A stretch of 64,000 nt of DNA from Girardinichthys multiradiatus. Taxonomy: Eukaryota; Chordata; Actinopteri; Cyprinodontiformes; Goodeidae. Within the stretch, counting starts at the first letter, position 1. Each line of letters starts with the position of its first letter. The stretch spans positions 45,050,891-45,114,890 of the forward strand of contig NC_061796.1 of NCBI RefSeq assembly GCF_021462225.1, read 5' to 3'. The notes beneath the pieces were generated by a model. It was not told where the DNA came from and did not search any database. It saw nothing but the letters and a program-made list of their open reading frames with translations. The translations under genes were made by a program, and so were the position numbers. Below are positions 10,295-22,254 of the stretch, in pieces.

Positions 10295-13161
10295 TGTGCA
10301 TGTTTTGTTGCTCTCAGCGTATACTTAGATCAACTCAGTGGAATTCACAGTGTTCTGCAGTTTGGTGACCAGGCTGTTACTTTTCCACAATGTCTTGTTT
10401 TATTTATTAAACTTTTTTCATTTAAAAGGATTAACTGACCATCTAGGAAAGACATACATTTAATGCATTATTAGTTAATAAGTTTTGATTTCAGTTGCAC
10501 ATTTGTGGTAGACATGACGTGTGAGAGTTGCTGCACTCATGTAGCAGAATTGTATGACATGTTAAAAAAAATCCATGTAGTTATGCTGTGACCAAATTGT
10601 GTATGCTGCAGTGTTAAATGCCTGGTGTGTAATTACACTGTGGCATCATGTTTTTTGATATCATTGAAACAAAAGGCTGATGCACAATGTAGTTACAGTG
10701 TATAATATTTAGTCAGTTGAGCAGAGATTTAATGCAATAAATCCTCACACCCGACTGTGTCAAAATGCTGAAGTTCACTGAAAATTTTGGAAGCAAAGAT
10801 AAGGAATATAGTAGGAGAGGTGTTGTCATCAAAGTATTTACAATAATACCACCATAACATGATTTTCTAATATCCTAATGTTAAGCTAATCTTTAAACAG
10901 CTTGAATTGTTTTGCTTTGCACTCTTGAATTGGTCCAGTTCTGACTAGGTGTTAGCTTGGCTAATGTAATGGAGGGTTAAAGTTAACCCTGCATTTATTT
11001 TTAGGGTTTTTACCACCAAAGCCACTCCAGTGGTTAACCAGAGCTGATGCTTCGGCCAGTTCTTTGCTGGTTCTTTAAAAGCACAGGTCTGGTTTTCCAG
11101 AGCCTGAGAGCCAAATTAAGCAACGTCAATGCATCACAATAAAAAAAGTTTCATTCTGAGTTTTGTAGAGGATTACAGTGCATGGAAACAGTGAAACTAC
11201 AAAATTTCTATTGTTTCATGGTATGCCCATATGCCCTAAAACCAACATCTTAATTTATTAATGTTTGTGAATCCTGTACTGCTAATCTCGAATCAGATCA
11301 GCACGTTTAAAAATGTGAGGTAAACACAATGTTTAGAGCCAGATACTGCCTAGTACTATAAAAAGACCAATAGAGTTTATGAATGGAGACAAAAATGTTG
11401 TTCATGGATTCAGCTGAAAATTTCAATATATCTGCAGCCCTATGCTGCACAATTAACTATTTAATGATGGGTGGCATGAACACAAACAAATGTGTATAAT
11501 CTGACTCTTAGTTATTGTCAAAGTTCAATGTTTTTACTGCTTTCTTAATCCCAAATCAGGCAGATTAAAAACTATCAAACTTTAAAGTTTTTATAGTGAG
11601 GTTCAATACATTTCAATTGGTTATTGGCCTTCATGAGTCCTATTTTAACTCCTGACAAAGACTGTTCTTTCTTCTGGCCCAACTCAAAGTTGGTGCTGTA
11701 AGAAAAACTGTTTTGTGGAGCCAGAGTTTACAGGAGTAAAAATGCAAAGACCTTGTGCTATGCAAACAGTTACACCATTTTAGCACTGAAACCGGTTTGG
11801 TAAAAAAACTCTTTCTGAGCTGCCAGGTGAATAGTGACGCCTTAAGAGATGGATTTCCTAATGATAGATGTTCTGTGCACTCAGGCTGCTGCAAGATTTA
11901 AATATCTCCGACACACATTTTATGTGCTGTTTTTTACATTGACCGAACTGAGTCAGACACCACGGCCGTTTGGAATCAATGCCTACTTCATTAGTTTGGT
12001 CCTATGACTATAAACTCACCATCCTAACTGCTATTCATAATGCAATGATCATGATAGAGGAAGTGGCCTTACCTCTGAACATGTTTTAGTGTTTTGAGCA
12101 AAGTTATCATAAATATAACTTCTTTTGCCACACTATCCCGTAAATTATCCATTCCCCGAATGATAAACATAAAAGCAATTTAATAAAATTTGATCAACGC
12201 TTTCATAATTTTCTGATACCTGTAGTCTGGTTTAAGGCATGTAACTTTGATTTAGATTTAGACAAAACAGGTGAAAAATTGCATTTTAAAATGAGAAAGT
12301 TTATTTTAGATCCTCAACGTGGCCATATATTCTCAAGAAATTTAAAATTCTATGCATTATTTTGAATGTCTTCCATTGTTATTTTAGCTTCACTTTGTAA
12401 AAATCAGTCGATGCGATAACTGATTAGTTTAATTGTGAAATGTATTCCCTCGCTGAATAATTCCACACCTAACACCAAAGACACGGTGAAAGAATACAAG
12501 CTCCTAAAGAGAAATCATAGAATTACAGTCTTGCAATTTAAGCTTTAAATAATTTGAAACCTTCATGTAATGAGTAGAAGTTCCTGTTGACACCCTTACT
12601 TGTCTTTTCATTAAACTCCGTCTCTCTGGTGGAGCTTGAGTCATTTTGGTTAAGCTTCTATGGCCAGCTGATGATTGTTGTCGTGGGGACAGGCGAGCAT
12701 CTGCCATTTTACAAAACCCAGCAAGAATTTTTCCATGGAGCCTTGCAGAGACAAACTGGCAAAACTTTTTGTCAAAAAAAAAACCCTTCACATACTCTTC
12801 AGGGATGGGACAGTTTTGCACATTTATTAACTTGCCAGGAGTTTTGAGGCAAAGAAATGAACTGATAGCATCTGGCAGGGGTGACTGCTGCTGCTAAACA
12901 CTGCGCTGAGAGCCTGCTGCTTGTGTTTTGATGGTAGAGAAGGCAGACATGCTTCTGCTTTGAGGTCTGTGTCCGTTTTAATTTATTGCAGAGCAGAGGG
13001 GCTGTAGATGCCCGAGGTGAGCCAATGACATCTCTTCACAGTGTGACATCATCGGTAACACTAATGGGAATCAGGGAGTGAGTTCACAATGAAACATTTA
13101 TGTGTGAGCCATCACTTATATTCAACAATTTGACCAGAAGATGTGTATGAGTCTTTTCTTC
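10295..13161. other. No gene recognised (2.9 kb)
   Basis: AT-rich, largely unique-looking sequence. Short open frames (for example 11640-11894 and 12504-12821 on the minus strand) lack recognisable domains. No repeat boundaries or RNA genes are seen. Confidence 0.6.
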
Positions 13162-13162
13162 C

Positions 13163-13193
<31 letters not shown>
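13162..13193. repeat. (CTGT)n microsatellite
   Basis: Eight uninterrupted CTGT units. Confidence 0.95.
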
Positions 13194-13439
13194 TAAGATT
13201 GGGCAAATTTATCGACCATTGACGATAGGCTGATCCATCCAGGTTGTTTTTTTAAGAGCGATGTTTGGTTGTTTTTTTTGGCCTATGATTAAGGGAAAAA
13301 CACTGTCAGGCGCAGCCTATCTGACTTCACACACTCAAAGAAGACATCTGCAGGGCTTGTCTGTACATAGCTCGATTTTTAAGACATCATACGTGATGTC
13401 ACACAATAAACTGCTCGGCAGGAAAATGTCTCCACATTG

Positions 13440-14430
13440 AATGTTGTATGTATGTGAGTTAAGAATCCATGAAGGATCTCTGGAAGTGGGAACCCACAAA
13501 GAAATGTTTAGTGATTGGAACCCCAGGTAGGACCCTAAAGGCTTGGAACCATGGTAAGACCCTGAAGGACGGCGTGGTTGCCTGAAGAACCCTCGAATCC
13601 CTTGTCCAGGAACTCAATAACATAGACAGGCAGGTCCACCTGGACACATGTGTCGCAGAACTCTGAAGCAGGAACGTGAGGACGGTCATCTTTGACCCTC
13701 TTGGAAAACTCGACTAACCCTCCCTAGACTTATTATTGTGAAGTGACCACCTGACCCTCGGAGGTCAAAGCCAAGGCATTGGGCTGACTCTCAGTGACAT
13801 GAGCTGAGAATAGGAGCAGGCCCATCAGCTGTGCTCTGGAGGCATGAAGCGGGTTCTGCCGCAGCGCTCTGGAGATATGATAAAAAGATTTATCTCCATC
13901 TCCTTTAATTTCCCCACAAAACCCAGAAGGGAATGGAAATGAATGGACTGTCTAAATAACTTTGTCTTGTAAGCAAACACCCTCAATCGCTCCTCCAACT
14001 CATCAGACATGGCCAAGGTGACCTGAGCAAGTCTGGATGTCAAAGACCTGAGTGGAGTAACTGTGGACCCGGGAGGCGTCACTGTAGCAGACAAAGGCTA
14101 AGAAGTCACCCCATGACAGCGCCGGCCACTGCAGGAGGAAGACTTGGAAACTGGTGCTGCTGCATGTTGGAGAGAGATGCTGTAGCAGTGGCATGGGAGG
14201 AGCAGCACATGAAGATGTAGGCGTCACCATTGCATCTTCTTGGAGGGACGGAGAGGAGCGGCAGCTCCGAGGATTTGTTTCAGGGTGAGAAATCGCCAAC
14301 CTGAAAACCTCACACAGCAAATTTTGGTTCTTGCAAGCCCACAGAGCCGTGCAAATTCTTCTCCGCTTCACAGGAAAGGAACTCAAAAAGGTCCATACCT
14401 GTTGCTGGGTCCTGGTCTGGCTGGAGAATT
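13440..14430. other. GC-richer unclassified segment with decayed frames
   Basis: This kilobase is richer in G+C than its surroundings. Open stretches on the minus strand (13459-13689, 13825-14094, 14003-14464) show no domain I can name. It abuts the candidate repeat at 14431, so it may be part of the same or a neighbouring interspersed element. Confidence 0.3.
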
Positions 14431-14886
14431 CTGTCAGGAGGGTGGCTCTTGTATTAGGTCCCAAGTGCAGACAGACAGGCAGAGATGCGGTGAGTAATAA
14501 AGGTTTTAATAAAAATTAAAGAACTTCAACAGGCATGTGGTAGCAGAGACAGGCATGAACATACAGTCATCCATAAACAGTTTTCTCCAACAAGGAGAAA
14601 ACAGAACAAAATGGTATATAAAGTGAATGGCACAGATGAAAAGAAGAGACCGATTGGCACAGTGCAGGTGGACTGAATGAATCTGATCGCAATGGTAGTA
14701 GAAGAGAGTTAAACCAAAAATGACTGAAACAAATCCAAGGAAACAATGTAACCAAAGAAGGATCTTACAAAAGTAACAGAACGTAATATGCAACATAAAC
14801 AGAATAAACTAAAGCACTACCTGAAAAACATGAACAATCATGATCAGAGGCCCAAAACTAAACTCAAACACCTTCAAATCATGACA
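14431..14886. repeat. Candidate interspersed repeat bounded by CTGTCA...TGACAG
   Basis: The left border CTGTCAGGAGGGTGGCTC and right border ATCATGACAG form a short imperfect inverted pair. The text 'gtcccaagtgcagacagaca' followed by polyadenylation-like 'aataaaggtttt' resembles a repeat I have seen often in fish genomes, but I cannot name its class. No clear target duplication is present. Confidence 0.35.
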
Positions 14887-15800
14887 GAACAAGCTGCCTC
14901 ATCAACATTTATGCTATTTTACCCTTAATTTGTTTGGTCTGTTTTAAATTATTGTAAGACACACACTGTTAGCGATATATTATTGCATACTGTACGTTGT
15001 GTTTTTTTTATCCAGGGGAATAAAGTTTTGTGGTCTCTGAAAGAATGGGTCTGTTGCTAATGTCCTACACACAACATGAGAAACCCTCTATCCTAACACA
15101 CTGCTAACAGACTTCATGAAAGCTGTTCTGCAGAAGTTCTATCCTCTGTGCTTATTGTGGAAAATCAGTTTTCAGTTCTCATCTATTGATGTAACATTAT
15201 AAGTGGATGTCTGTACATAAAGTTCTTATTCCACCTTGGTGCTTGCTAATGGTGGCTGGTCTAATCTGTTTTGATTGTTTCATTAACAGTTTGCATTAAC
15301 ATTAGCATATTTACTGCTTTTTTTGTGCAGATCAGTCTGCCAAGACAAGCTAAAGAGGCTGAAATGCATTCCTGAATATTGCTCCTCATTCTTTATACCC
15401 TCCATGTCTGTTTTGGAGCTTGTCCTTGTGAGCGGTTCATGCGGACCGGAATGTGTTGAGGAGGGAGCCGCGAAGGTTCAGGGAATGTGTTATTCCTGCT
15501 GGCAGATAAATGCGAGAAAACATATTTTTGTCTCATACACCACTGCTTGTGAAGGCCCTGTGGTTTATGGAGTTTCTGAGCATGTGCAGTGATGAACCTT
15601 TATGGTTATTGACAGTACAGTGATGCTTCAACACGCAGCTCTGATTATCTAAGAAGTTTGGCGGTGTCCGGAGATGTTGGTACACCTGGCTGCGTCTGCA
15701 ACTTCATATGAAGGATTAATGTTTTTAATGACAAAATTATGCTTTTATGCTTAGTAGAAACCTCGGGGTTAATAGTTTCCCAACAAGACCATATTAAGTC
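14887..15800. other. No feature recognised
   Basis: No supported gene or repeat. The open frame at 15323-15592 (+) contains several Cys residues but no domain I recognise. Confidence 0.55.
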
Positions 15801-15802
15801 TT

Positions 15803-16302
15803 CTAAAACATTTCACAAGGTTCCATTTTACAAAGAGGAAGAGAAAAAGAGAGAGAGTGAAATTGGAACATTTCTATTTTTCTCTTACACTCCCTTCTCT
15901 TCAGCTCACCCCAGATGTTCTCAATAGGGTTTAGGCGAGGGAACTGACATGGCGACGTAAAAAGATTGAACAGATCCTCAGGATCATTATCCTGTTGAAA
16001 GACCCAGGGACAACTCATTTTCAGTTTTCAAGCAGAGGCCACTGGATTACAATTTTAAATTATCTGTTTAGCTTCCCGTTGGAAGCTCAACAGGCCCACA
16101 GTATGACAGGTCCTTCACTGAACTGAACAACAGGCATCAGGTGCTTTTCCACAAATTTCTCCTTTGATTCATACCAGACTATCTTGGAGTGTTCAGTCTC
16201 ATTTCTCCAAGTCACACAGTTCCAGTTAAAATCATAGCAGTATGTAAAGCGTCTCACACTGACATTTGTGATGGTATGACAGAAAAGTTTTTTTTTGTCC
16301 AA
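15803..16302 (-). pseudogene. Old Tc1 transposase fossil
   Basis: The minus strand retains FQQDNDPEDLF (second catalytic Asp region) and, about 20 residues later, PRLNPIENIWGELKRRE (the Glu region), so the usual spacing is shortened by deletion. Upstream pieces in another frame (SKEKFVEKHLMPVVQFSEGP) look like the preceding core. No inverted repeats remain. It is much older than the copies at 8.7, 44.1 and 54.7 kb. Confidence 0.75.
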
Positions 16303-16310
16303 ATAACTGT

Positions 16311-17940
16311 TAGATGCCTGTAGATAATGTCCAATGGTTATTATGGAGACTTAGATACCCACTCCTGGCTGCAGCTCTCCAATAATGAGCTTCAGAGATT
16401 TGTTTTAACCTCTATTTTTGTCCTCCTCAATGAGAGTAGAGGCAAGATAAACTTGGCTCCTCATCCAGCTTTGTTTGTTGCAGTTCCAATTGTTTTAAAC
16501 TTTTAAATTATTTCTCTGTTTGTAGATCTGGGCAAGTTTAGCCCTTCTCTGACTTATGAAGACTGACTCACATCTGCCTAACATCAACATGAAAGATCTC
16601 TGTGTTACATCATATTCATGCCCCCCAGAAACAGGAAAGAATTGATTAAACGCAATAAATATTTACATTTATTTACATCAATTGCTTAAATAGTTTTTGC
16701 TCACTAAGTAAATGTGTTAAAACTAAATGATAATTTTTTACTTGTTCATCAGTTGAATATTAGAAACCAGAAAAAACAGCTGCATTGGAACTGCACAACG
16801 CACAATAAACTGTTAAAAGATAAAGTTACTTAAATGAATACCATTATAAGATTTTTTTCAGTGCAAAGCTCCAAAGGCTGATAAAAAAAAAAGATTAAAA
16901 TGCTCAGCAAGGTCTCTCTTGAATCAGTTGGACCATGCATACAGTAATACGTCCAGATTTTATCTTGCCTATTGATATTTCAACATGCACGTTCGAATGT
17001 TAGAAGAATTAATTCAGTCTTTAGAGCTGGTTCATGAGGAGCATGCTGAACACTGTGAGCAGCCCTTATCTTGCTGGCAGAGAGGAAATGCTGGTTGCTC
17101 ATTCAGCTAAAAGATGGACCAGGTGGAAAGAGCTATGATGTGCTGGTGGTCTGCAGCTTAGTGCAGCCAAAAAATGAGGGAGCCCACATTTATAAACTAA
17201 AAATCAAATTAGGTGATTCTTATCATCTCTGCTTTTGAATTTTAGGTGAATAGGAACCACAACTTCTGCACTCCAGATTTACCTTTCAATTACAGTCCTG
17301 ATGTTGTTTAATGGGTCCAGTACTAACGTTTAGACATCCAAAAGGAGGTAAAACACAAGATCAGACAACTTGGAGTCTTTTAAATAATTCATATCTTTGC
17401 AAAACTAGATCAATGTGGACTATTACCTTAATGAAGTAGGCTTTTTAGCTAAATTATGTTAACATCTAAAGGAAAAATCAAAACATTCTCCACACTGCAT
17501 GGCAGGGACCCATATAATCCAACACTTAAATTTGTTTTAATCTGCTGCTGTAACATAGAACAGAAGTTGGGATTTAAAGACACGAAGAAGGAGACTAACT
17601 AAAAACTAAGGATTTCTAGATCAGGAGCTTTTTGTCTATAGTGCCAAACGTGGTTATTTAAGAAAAGACATTTGAAAAACATTTGTTTAATTTGTTGCAC
17701 TCTTCCCCAGACTGATACCTTTAACTATTGAGATCCTTTTTATTCTTTCCCATTTTTTTTTGCAATCTGTGGCTTTAGCTAAAAAATAGAAATGAGAAAA
17801 TGTCAGACAAATTCTACTAGGACAGCTGAACTTTCTTTCAGGTTAATCAGGTTCACTATAATTAATGGCAGATATGAGCTCAAGAAGACTCAATGCTGAA
17901 AATGAGCAGGTCAAAAAGGTGCCTCAACAAAGTATTACTT
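16311..17940. other. No gene recognised (1.6 kb)
   Basis: AT-rich sequence without supported coding regions or repeat borders. Confidence 0.6.
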
Positions 17941-17975
17941 TAAGTGCATGTTTATGTAACCAGATTACATCAGAT
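17941..17975. repeat. Left arm of 35-bp inverted repeat around the RTE-like LINE
   Basis: TAAGTGCATGTTTATGTAAC and the following CAGATTACATCAGAT are repeated in inverted orientation at 20442-20476, with one single-base indel and about two substitutions. The LINE lies between the arms. Confidence 0.93.
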
Positions 17976-18002
17976 CTTTTTTTTTTTTATAGTTTGTATA
18001 GT

Positions 18003-20441
18003 TAGTTAAGTACTCGTACTCGTACTCGTCGTCTTCCGCTTATCCGGGACCGGGTCGCGGGGGCAGCAGACTCAGCAGAGATGCCCAGACGTCCCTCTCT
18101 CCAGACACCTCCTCCAGCTCCTCCAGGGGGAGCCCAAGGCGTTCCCAGGCCAGCCGAGAAACATAGTCCGTCCAGCGTGTCCTGGGCCGTCCCCTGGGCC
18201 TCCTCCCGTTGGGACGTGCCTGGAACACCTCCCGAGGAGGCATCCGGAATAGATGCCCGAGCCACCTCAACTGGCTCCTCTCGATGTGGAGGAGCAGCAG
18301 CTCTACTCCGAGCCCCTCCCGGATGGCCGAGCTACTCACCCTATCTCTAAGGGAGTGCCCGGCCACCCTACGGAGGAAGCTCATTTCAGCCGCTTGTATC
18401 CGGGATCTCGTTCTTTCAGTCATGACCCAAAGTTCATGGCCATAGATGAGGGTAGGAACGTAGACCGACCGGTAAATTGAGAGCTTTGCTTTTCGGCTCA
18501 GCTCTCTCTTCACCACAACGGACCGGCACAGTGCCCCCATTACTGTGGCAGCCGCACCGATCCGTCTGTCGATCTCCCGCTCCATTCTTCCCTCACTCGT
18601 GAACAAGACCCCGAGATACTTAAACTCCTCCACTTGAGGCAGGAACTCCCCTCCAACCTGAAGAGGACAAGCCACCCTTTTCCGGTCGAGTACCATGGCC
18701 TCGGACTTGGACGAGCTGATCCTCATCCCAGCCGCTTCACACTCGGCTGCGAACCGCCACAGCGCATGCTGTAGGTCTTGGCTAGAGGGGGCCAGCAGGA
18801 CCACGTCATCCGCAAAAAGAAGAGACGAAATCCACTGGTCCCCAAACCAGACCCCCTCCGGCCCTTGGCTGCGTCTAGAAATCCTGTCCATAAAAGTTAT
18901 GAACAGGACCGGTGACAAAGGGCAGCCCTGCCGGAGTCCAACATGCACCGGGAACAGGTCCGACTTAGTGCCGGCAATGTGGACCAAACTCCTGCTCTGC
19001 TCGTACAGGGACCGGATGGCCCCTAATAAAGGGCCCCCGATTCCATACTCCTGGAGCACCCCCCACAGGGCATCACGAGGGACACAGTCGAATGCCTTCT
19101 CCAGGTCCACAAAACACATGTGAACCAGTTGGGCAAACTCCCATGAACCCTCGAGCACCCTGTAGAGGGTATAGAGCTGGTCCAGTGTTCCACGGCCGGG
19201 ACGAAAACCACACTGCTCCTCCTGAAGCCGAGGTTCGACTATCGGTCGTACTCTCCTCTCCAATACCCTGGCGTAGGCCTTACCAGGGAGGCTGAGGAGT
19301 GTGATCCCCCTGTAGTTGGAACACACCCTCCGGTCCCCCTTCTTATGAAGGGGGACCACCACCCCAGTCTGCCAGTCCAGAGGCACTGTCCCCAACCGCC
19401 ACGCAATGTTGAAGAGGCGTGTCAACCATGACAGCCCTACAACATCCAGAGACTTGAGGTACTCAGGGCGGATCTCATCCACCCCCGAAGCCTTGCCACC
19501 GCGGAGCTTTTTAACCACCTCGGTGACTTCAGCCTGGGTGATGAAAGAGTTCAACCCCGAGTCCCCAGCCTCTGTTTCCACCACGGAATGCGTGATGGCA
19601 GGAATGAGGAGATCCTCGAAGTACTCCTTCCACCGCCCGATAATGTCCTCAGTCGAGGTCAGCAGTCTCCCACCCCCACTATAAACAGTGTTGGCGAAGC
19701 ACTGCTTCCCCCTCCTGAGGCGCCGGACGGTTTGCCAGAATCGCTTCGAGGCCAACCGGTAGTCCTTCTCCATGGCCTCACCGAACTCCTCCCAGGCCCG
19801 GGTTTTTGCCTCTGCCACAGCCTGGGCCGCAGCACGCTTGGCCTCACGGTACCCGTCAGCCGCCTCAGGAGTCCCACAAGCCAACCACAGCTGATAGGAC
19901 TCCTTCAGCTTGACAGCATCCCTTACTGCCGGTGTCCACCACCGGGTTCTGGGATTGCCGCCGCGACAGGCACCGCATACCTTACGGCCGCAGCTACGGG
20001 CAGCAGCATCGACAATAGATGCGGAGAACATGGTCCACTCGGACTCTATGTCTCCAACATCCCCCGGGATCTGGTCGAAGCTCTCCTGGAGGTCGGAGTT
20101 GAATGCATCCCTGGCCGAGGGCTTCGCCAGGCGTTCCCAGCAGACCCTCAGTATGCGCTTGGGCCTGCCAAGTCTGTCCGGCTTTCTCCTCCTCCAGCGG
20201 ATCCAACTCACCACCAGGTGGTGATCAGTGGACAGCTCAGCCCCTCTCTTCACCCGAGTGTCCAAAACATGCGGCGGAAGGTCTGATGATACGACAACAA
20301 AGTCGATCATCGTCCTCCTGCCTAGGGTGTCCTGGTGCCAAGTGCACTGATGGACACCCTTATGTTTGAACATGGCGTTCGTTATGGACAATCCGTGACT
20401 AGCATAGAAGTCCAACCACTCGGATTCAGATCGGGGAGGGG
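18003..20441 (-). mobile_element. RTE-like LINE, 5' truncated, coding-intact
   Basis: Read on the minus strand, the element ends in a very short 3' UTR and a (GAGTAC)n-type tail at 18003-18030 (plus strand 'actcgtactcgtactcgtc'). A short 3' UTR with a simple-repeat tail is typical of RTE-clade LINEs. A direct repeat TTATAGTTT flanks the insertion (17987-17995 and 20474-20482), with an inverted copy of flanking DNA wedged at the 5' junction. Fragments of the same family lie at 1363-1465 and 26210-26520. Confidence 0.88.
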
Positions 20442-20469
20442 TCTGATGTAACCTGGTTACATAAAACAT
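18040..20469 (-). CDS. LINE ORF (partial endonuclease plus reverse transcriptase), 5' truncated
   Basis: An uninterrupted frame of 809 codons. It opens within the inverted flank copy (first 10 or so codons are not element sequence). It then has the C-terminal part of an apurinic-type endonuclease (TWHQDTLGRRTMIDFVVVSS, ending in the STDHHLV motif), a linker, and a reverse transcriptase with GFRPGRGTLDQLYTL, FVDLEKAFDCVPRD, GLRQGCPLSPVLF and the catalytic FADD (SLLFADDVVLLAPSS). The C-terminal tail reads LGHLFRMPP..GRRPRGRPRTRW to TAA. The missing endonuclease N-terminus and promoter mean this copy cannot move by itself. The absence of stops over 2.4 kb points to a young insertion. The clade (RTE) is inferred from the endonuclease and tail style. 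Confidence 0.9.
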   Translation of the reverse strand: MFYVTRLHQTPPRSESEWLDFYASHGLSITNAMFKHKGVHQCTWHQDTLGRRTMIDFVVVSSDLPPHVLDTRVKRGAELSTDHHLVVSWIRWRRRKPDRLGRPKRILRVCWERLAKPSARDAFNSDLQESFDQIPGDVGDIESEWTMFSASIVDAAARSCGRKVCGACRGGNPRTRWWTPAVRDAVKLKESYQLWLACGTPEAADGYREAKRAAAQAVAEAKTRAWEEFGEAMEKDYRLASKRFWQTVRRLRRGKQCFANTVYSGGGRLLTSTEDIIGRWKEYFEDLLIPAITHSVVETEAGDSGLNSFITQAEVTEVVKKLRGGKASGVDEIRPEYLKSLDVVGLSWLTRLFNIAWRLGTVPLDWQTGVVVPLHKKGDRRVCSNYRGITLLSLPGKAYARVLERRVRPIVEPRLQEEQCGFRPGRGTLDQLYTLYRVLEGSWEFAQLVHMCFVDLEKAFDCVPRDALWGVLQEYGIGGPLLGAIRSLYEQSRSLVHIAGTKSDLFPVHVGLRQGCPLSPVLFITFMDRISRRSQGPEGVWFGDQWISSLLFADDVVLLAPSSQDLQHALWRFAAECEAAGMRISSSKSEAMVLDRKRVACPLQVGGEFLPQVEEFKYLGVLFTSEGRMEREIDRRIGAAATVMGALCRSVVVKRELSRKAKLSIYRSVYVPTLIYGHELWVMTERTRSRIQAAEMSFLRRVAGHSLRDRVSSSAIREGLGVELLLLHIERSQLRWLGHLFRMPPREVFQARPNGRRPRGRPRTRWTDYVSRLAWERLGLPLEELEEVSGERDVWASLLSLLPPRPGPG

Positions 20470-20476
20470 GCACTTA
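20442..20476. repeat. Right arm of 35-bp inverted repeat
   Basis: Reverse complement of 17941-17975. It sits at the LINE 5' junction and shares its last three bases (TTA) with the flanking direct repeat TTATAGTTT. Confidence 0.93.
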
Positions 20477-20486
20477 TAGTTTAAGT

Positions 20487-20698
20487 GTTCTTGCTAATGT
20501 GGGGCGACGGGGACGACGGTGGTATGGGTTAATTCGTCTCAGTCGTGCCCTTGAGCAAGACACTTCACCAGCCTTGTCTGCTGATGGTGGTCAGAGGGCT
20601 GGGCGGTGCTGATTGTATGGCAGCCTCATTTCTGTCAGTCTGCCTCAGGGCAGCTGTGGCTACAATGTAGCCCACCACTGTCACTCAGGATGGTTTGT
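20487..20698 (+). repeat. SINE copy (family S1), degenerate head
   Basis: The body (gcccttgagcaagacacttc ... ggcagctgtggctacaatgt) closely matches the copy at 22255-22586. The tRNA-like head is poorly preserved and the 3' part is cut short. Confidence 0.75.
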
Positions 20699-20861
20699 TT
20701 CACCCCCATGCTCCTTTGACCGCATGTCGTGTGTTTACAGCATCAGCATCCAAATGCAAATGCCACACCTGGAATCAACTCCAGACCTTTCAACTGCTTA
20801 ACTGATTACATGTTTACGAGGGAATAGCCCATGCAGCCTTGCTATTTTTTTCAGCCTTCTG

Positions 20862-21073
20862 AGTCAATTGTCCAATTATTTTCGGTCCCTTGAAAAAGAG
20901 GCGGCTTAATTCCTAAACCCTTGCTCCAATTTAGATGTGAACATTCTGAAATTACAGCTGAGAGTCTGCACTTTGAGCCCATATTGATCATATAATTGTA
21001 TCCAGAATATGTTTTCGTAAATAGCTGAAATAACAAAACCTGTCACTGTCCAAATATTTCTGGGCCTAATTGT
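20862..21073. repeat. Terminal fragment of a Tc1/mariner-like element
   Basis: Reading from 21073 leftward on the minus strand, CAATTAGGCCCAGAAATATT then TGGACAGTGACAGGTTTTG is an end sequence I associate with fish Tc1-type elements, preceded by TA. The other end is absent and no coding is present. Confidence 0.5.
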
Positions 21074-21074
21074 A

Positions 21075-22254
21075 TATTTGACAACAAATTTTATATCAAG
21101 AGCTTCCTCATGAATCTTATTTCAAAGGGCCTGAGGACCCTACCCCTTCTCCCTTTAGCCTTATTTTAACTCGCCCTTTATAGAGTACTTAGATGTGTAC
21201 TGGATTTTATTATTTATTTTTTTCATAAATGCTCTCTGGGTAGGCGATGATGAAGTGTGACTGTCCTATCTTGTTATATTTTTACTACAGTCCTTTTCTC
21301 TGCTGCTGCTATCTAACTGTCTCTAACTTCTTCATACTCATTACTCTCCTTTTGTCATCCTGTGCTGATGCATCATGACTCAAGGTGTGTCATGACTGAG
21401 AAGTTTTAATAACAACCCTTTAGATAATAGGACAATGACACAGTTCCCAGTCTATCTCTGGATTGAGGACAAATGACTATAATTGTTCTTTATCTCTTAG
21501 GAATGGCTTGGCTTAACCCGCTTTCAGTTAGCGGGGTGACACAAAAGACAGAAACAAAAACACCCGGGGGTCAGGTCACGACAGAAGTGACTTGCACTTC
21601 CTGCTGACACCGTTCTGGTCCAGAAACTATAAAACTGAGTACAGCTTTTGAAAATGTGTGCTCTAAACTGAAACATGGAGAATGGAAAATGGAAAATACA
21701 CAATTAGCTTGGTGTTGGTATTGTTTTTATTTAGAAATAGTGTCAAATAGACATATATACAGTTTTTGGTTACATTCTAGATTTTAAACCTGGGATTTTT
21801 CCGTTTTTACACATAAATGTTTTATCAGTCCTTTCTTCAAAAACTGGAATGATTTTTTAAACTCTAAAAAACAATTTATTTTACCTCTTAGACAAGAGGC
21901 TATATTTTCATAAGTGATTCCCTAGCTATTGGGCCTGCACCCCTAATGATACATAAAAATCATGGTTTGGTACATTTTTGGAAAGCTTAAATTAAAAAAA
22001 TAATAAAAATTAAAATATAATCTTTTGTTATTTCGGTCAGCAGCAAAAAAATAATATTTTTTAATTTCTTAAAATAATTTGATTTTATTAGGTTTTAAAA
22101 CGTGAAAGTTGAAAGTTAAGAACTGACTGAAGATTCGGTTGGATTTTTTTAATGAATAAAGTAGTATAATCAGGCATAGCCGGTGCCTGGATACATAGAT
22201 TATACAACAATATAAGCACTAGAAAATGGTGAATGTTAATGTTTAGAGATTTTG
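21075..22254. other. No feature recognised (1.2 kb)
   Basis: AT-rich, no supported gene or repeat border. Confidence 0.55.

Noticed and set aside
19588..20286. Plus-strand frame of 232 codons
   Set aside because: It is the complement of the RTE-like LINE ORF, whose endonuclease and polymerase motifs are unambiguous.
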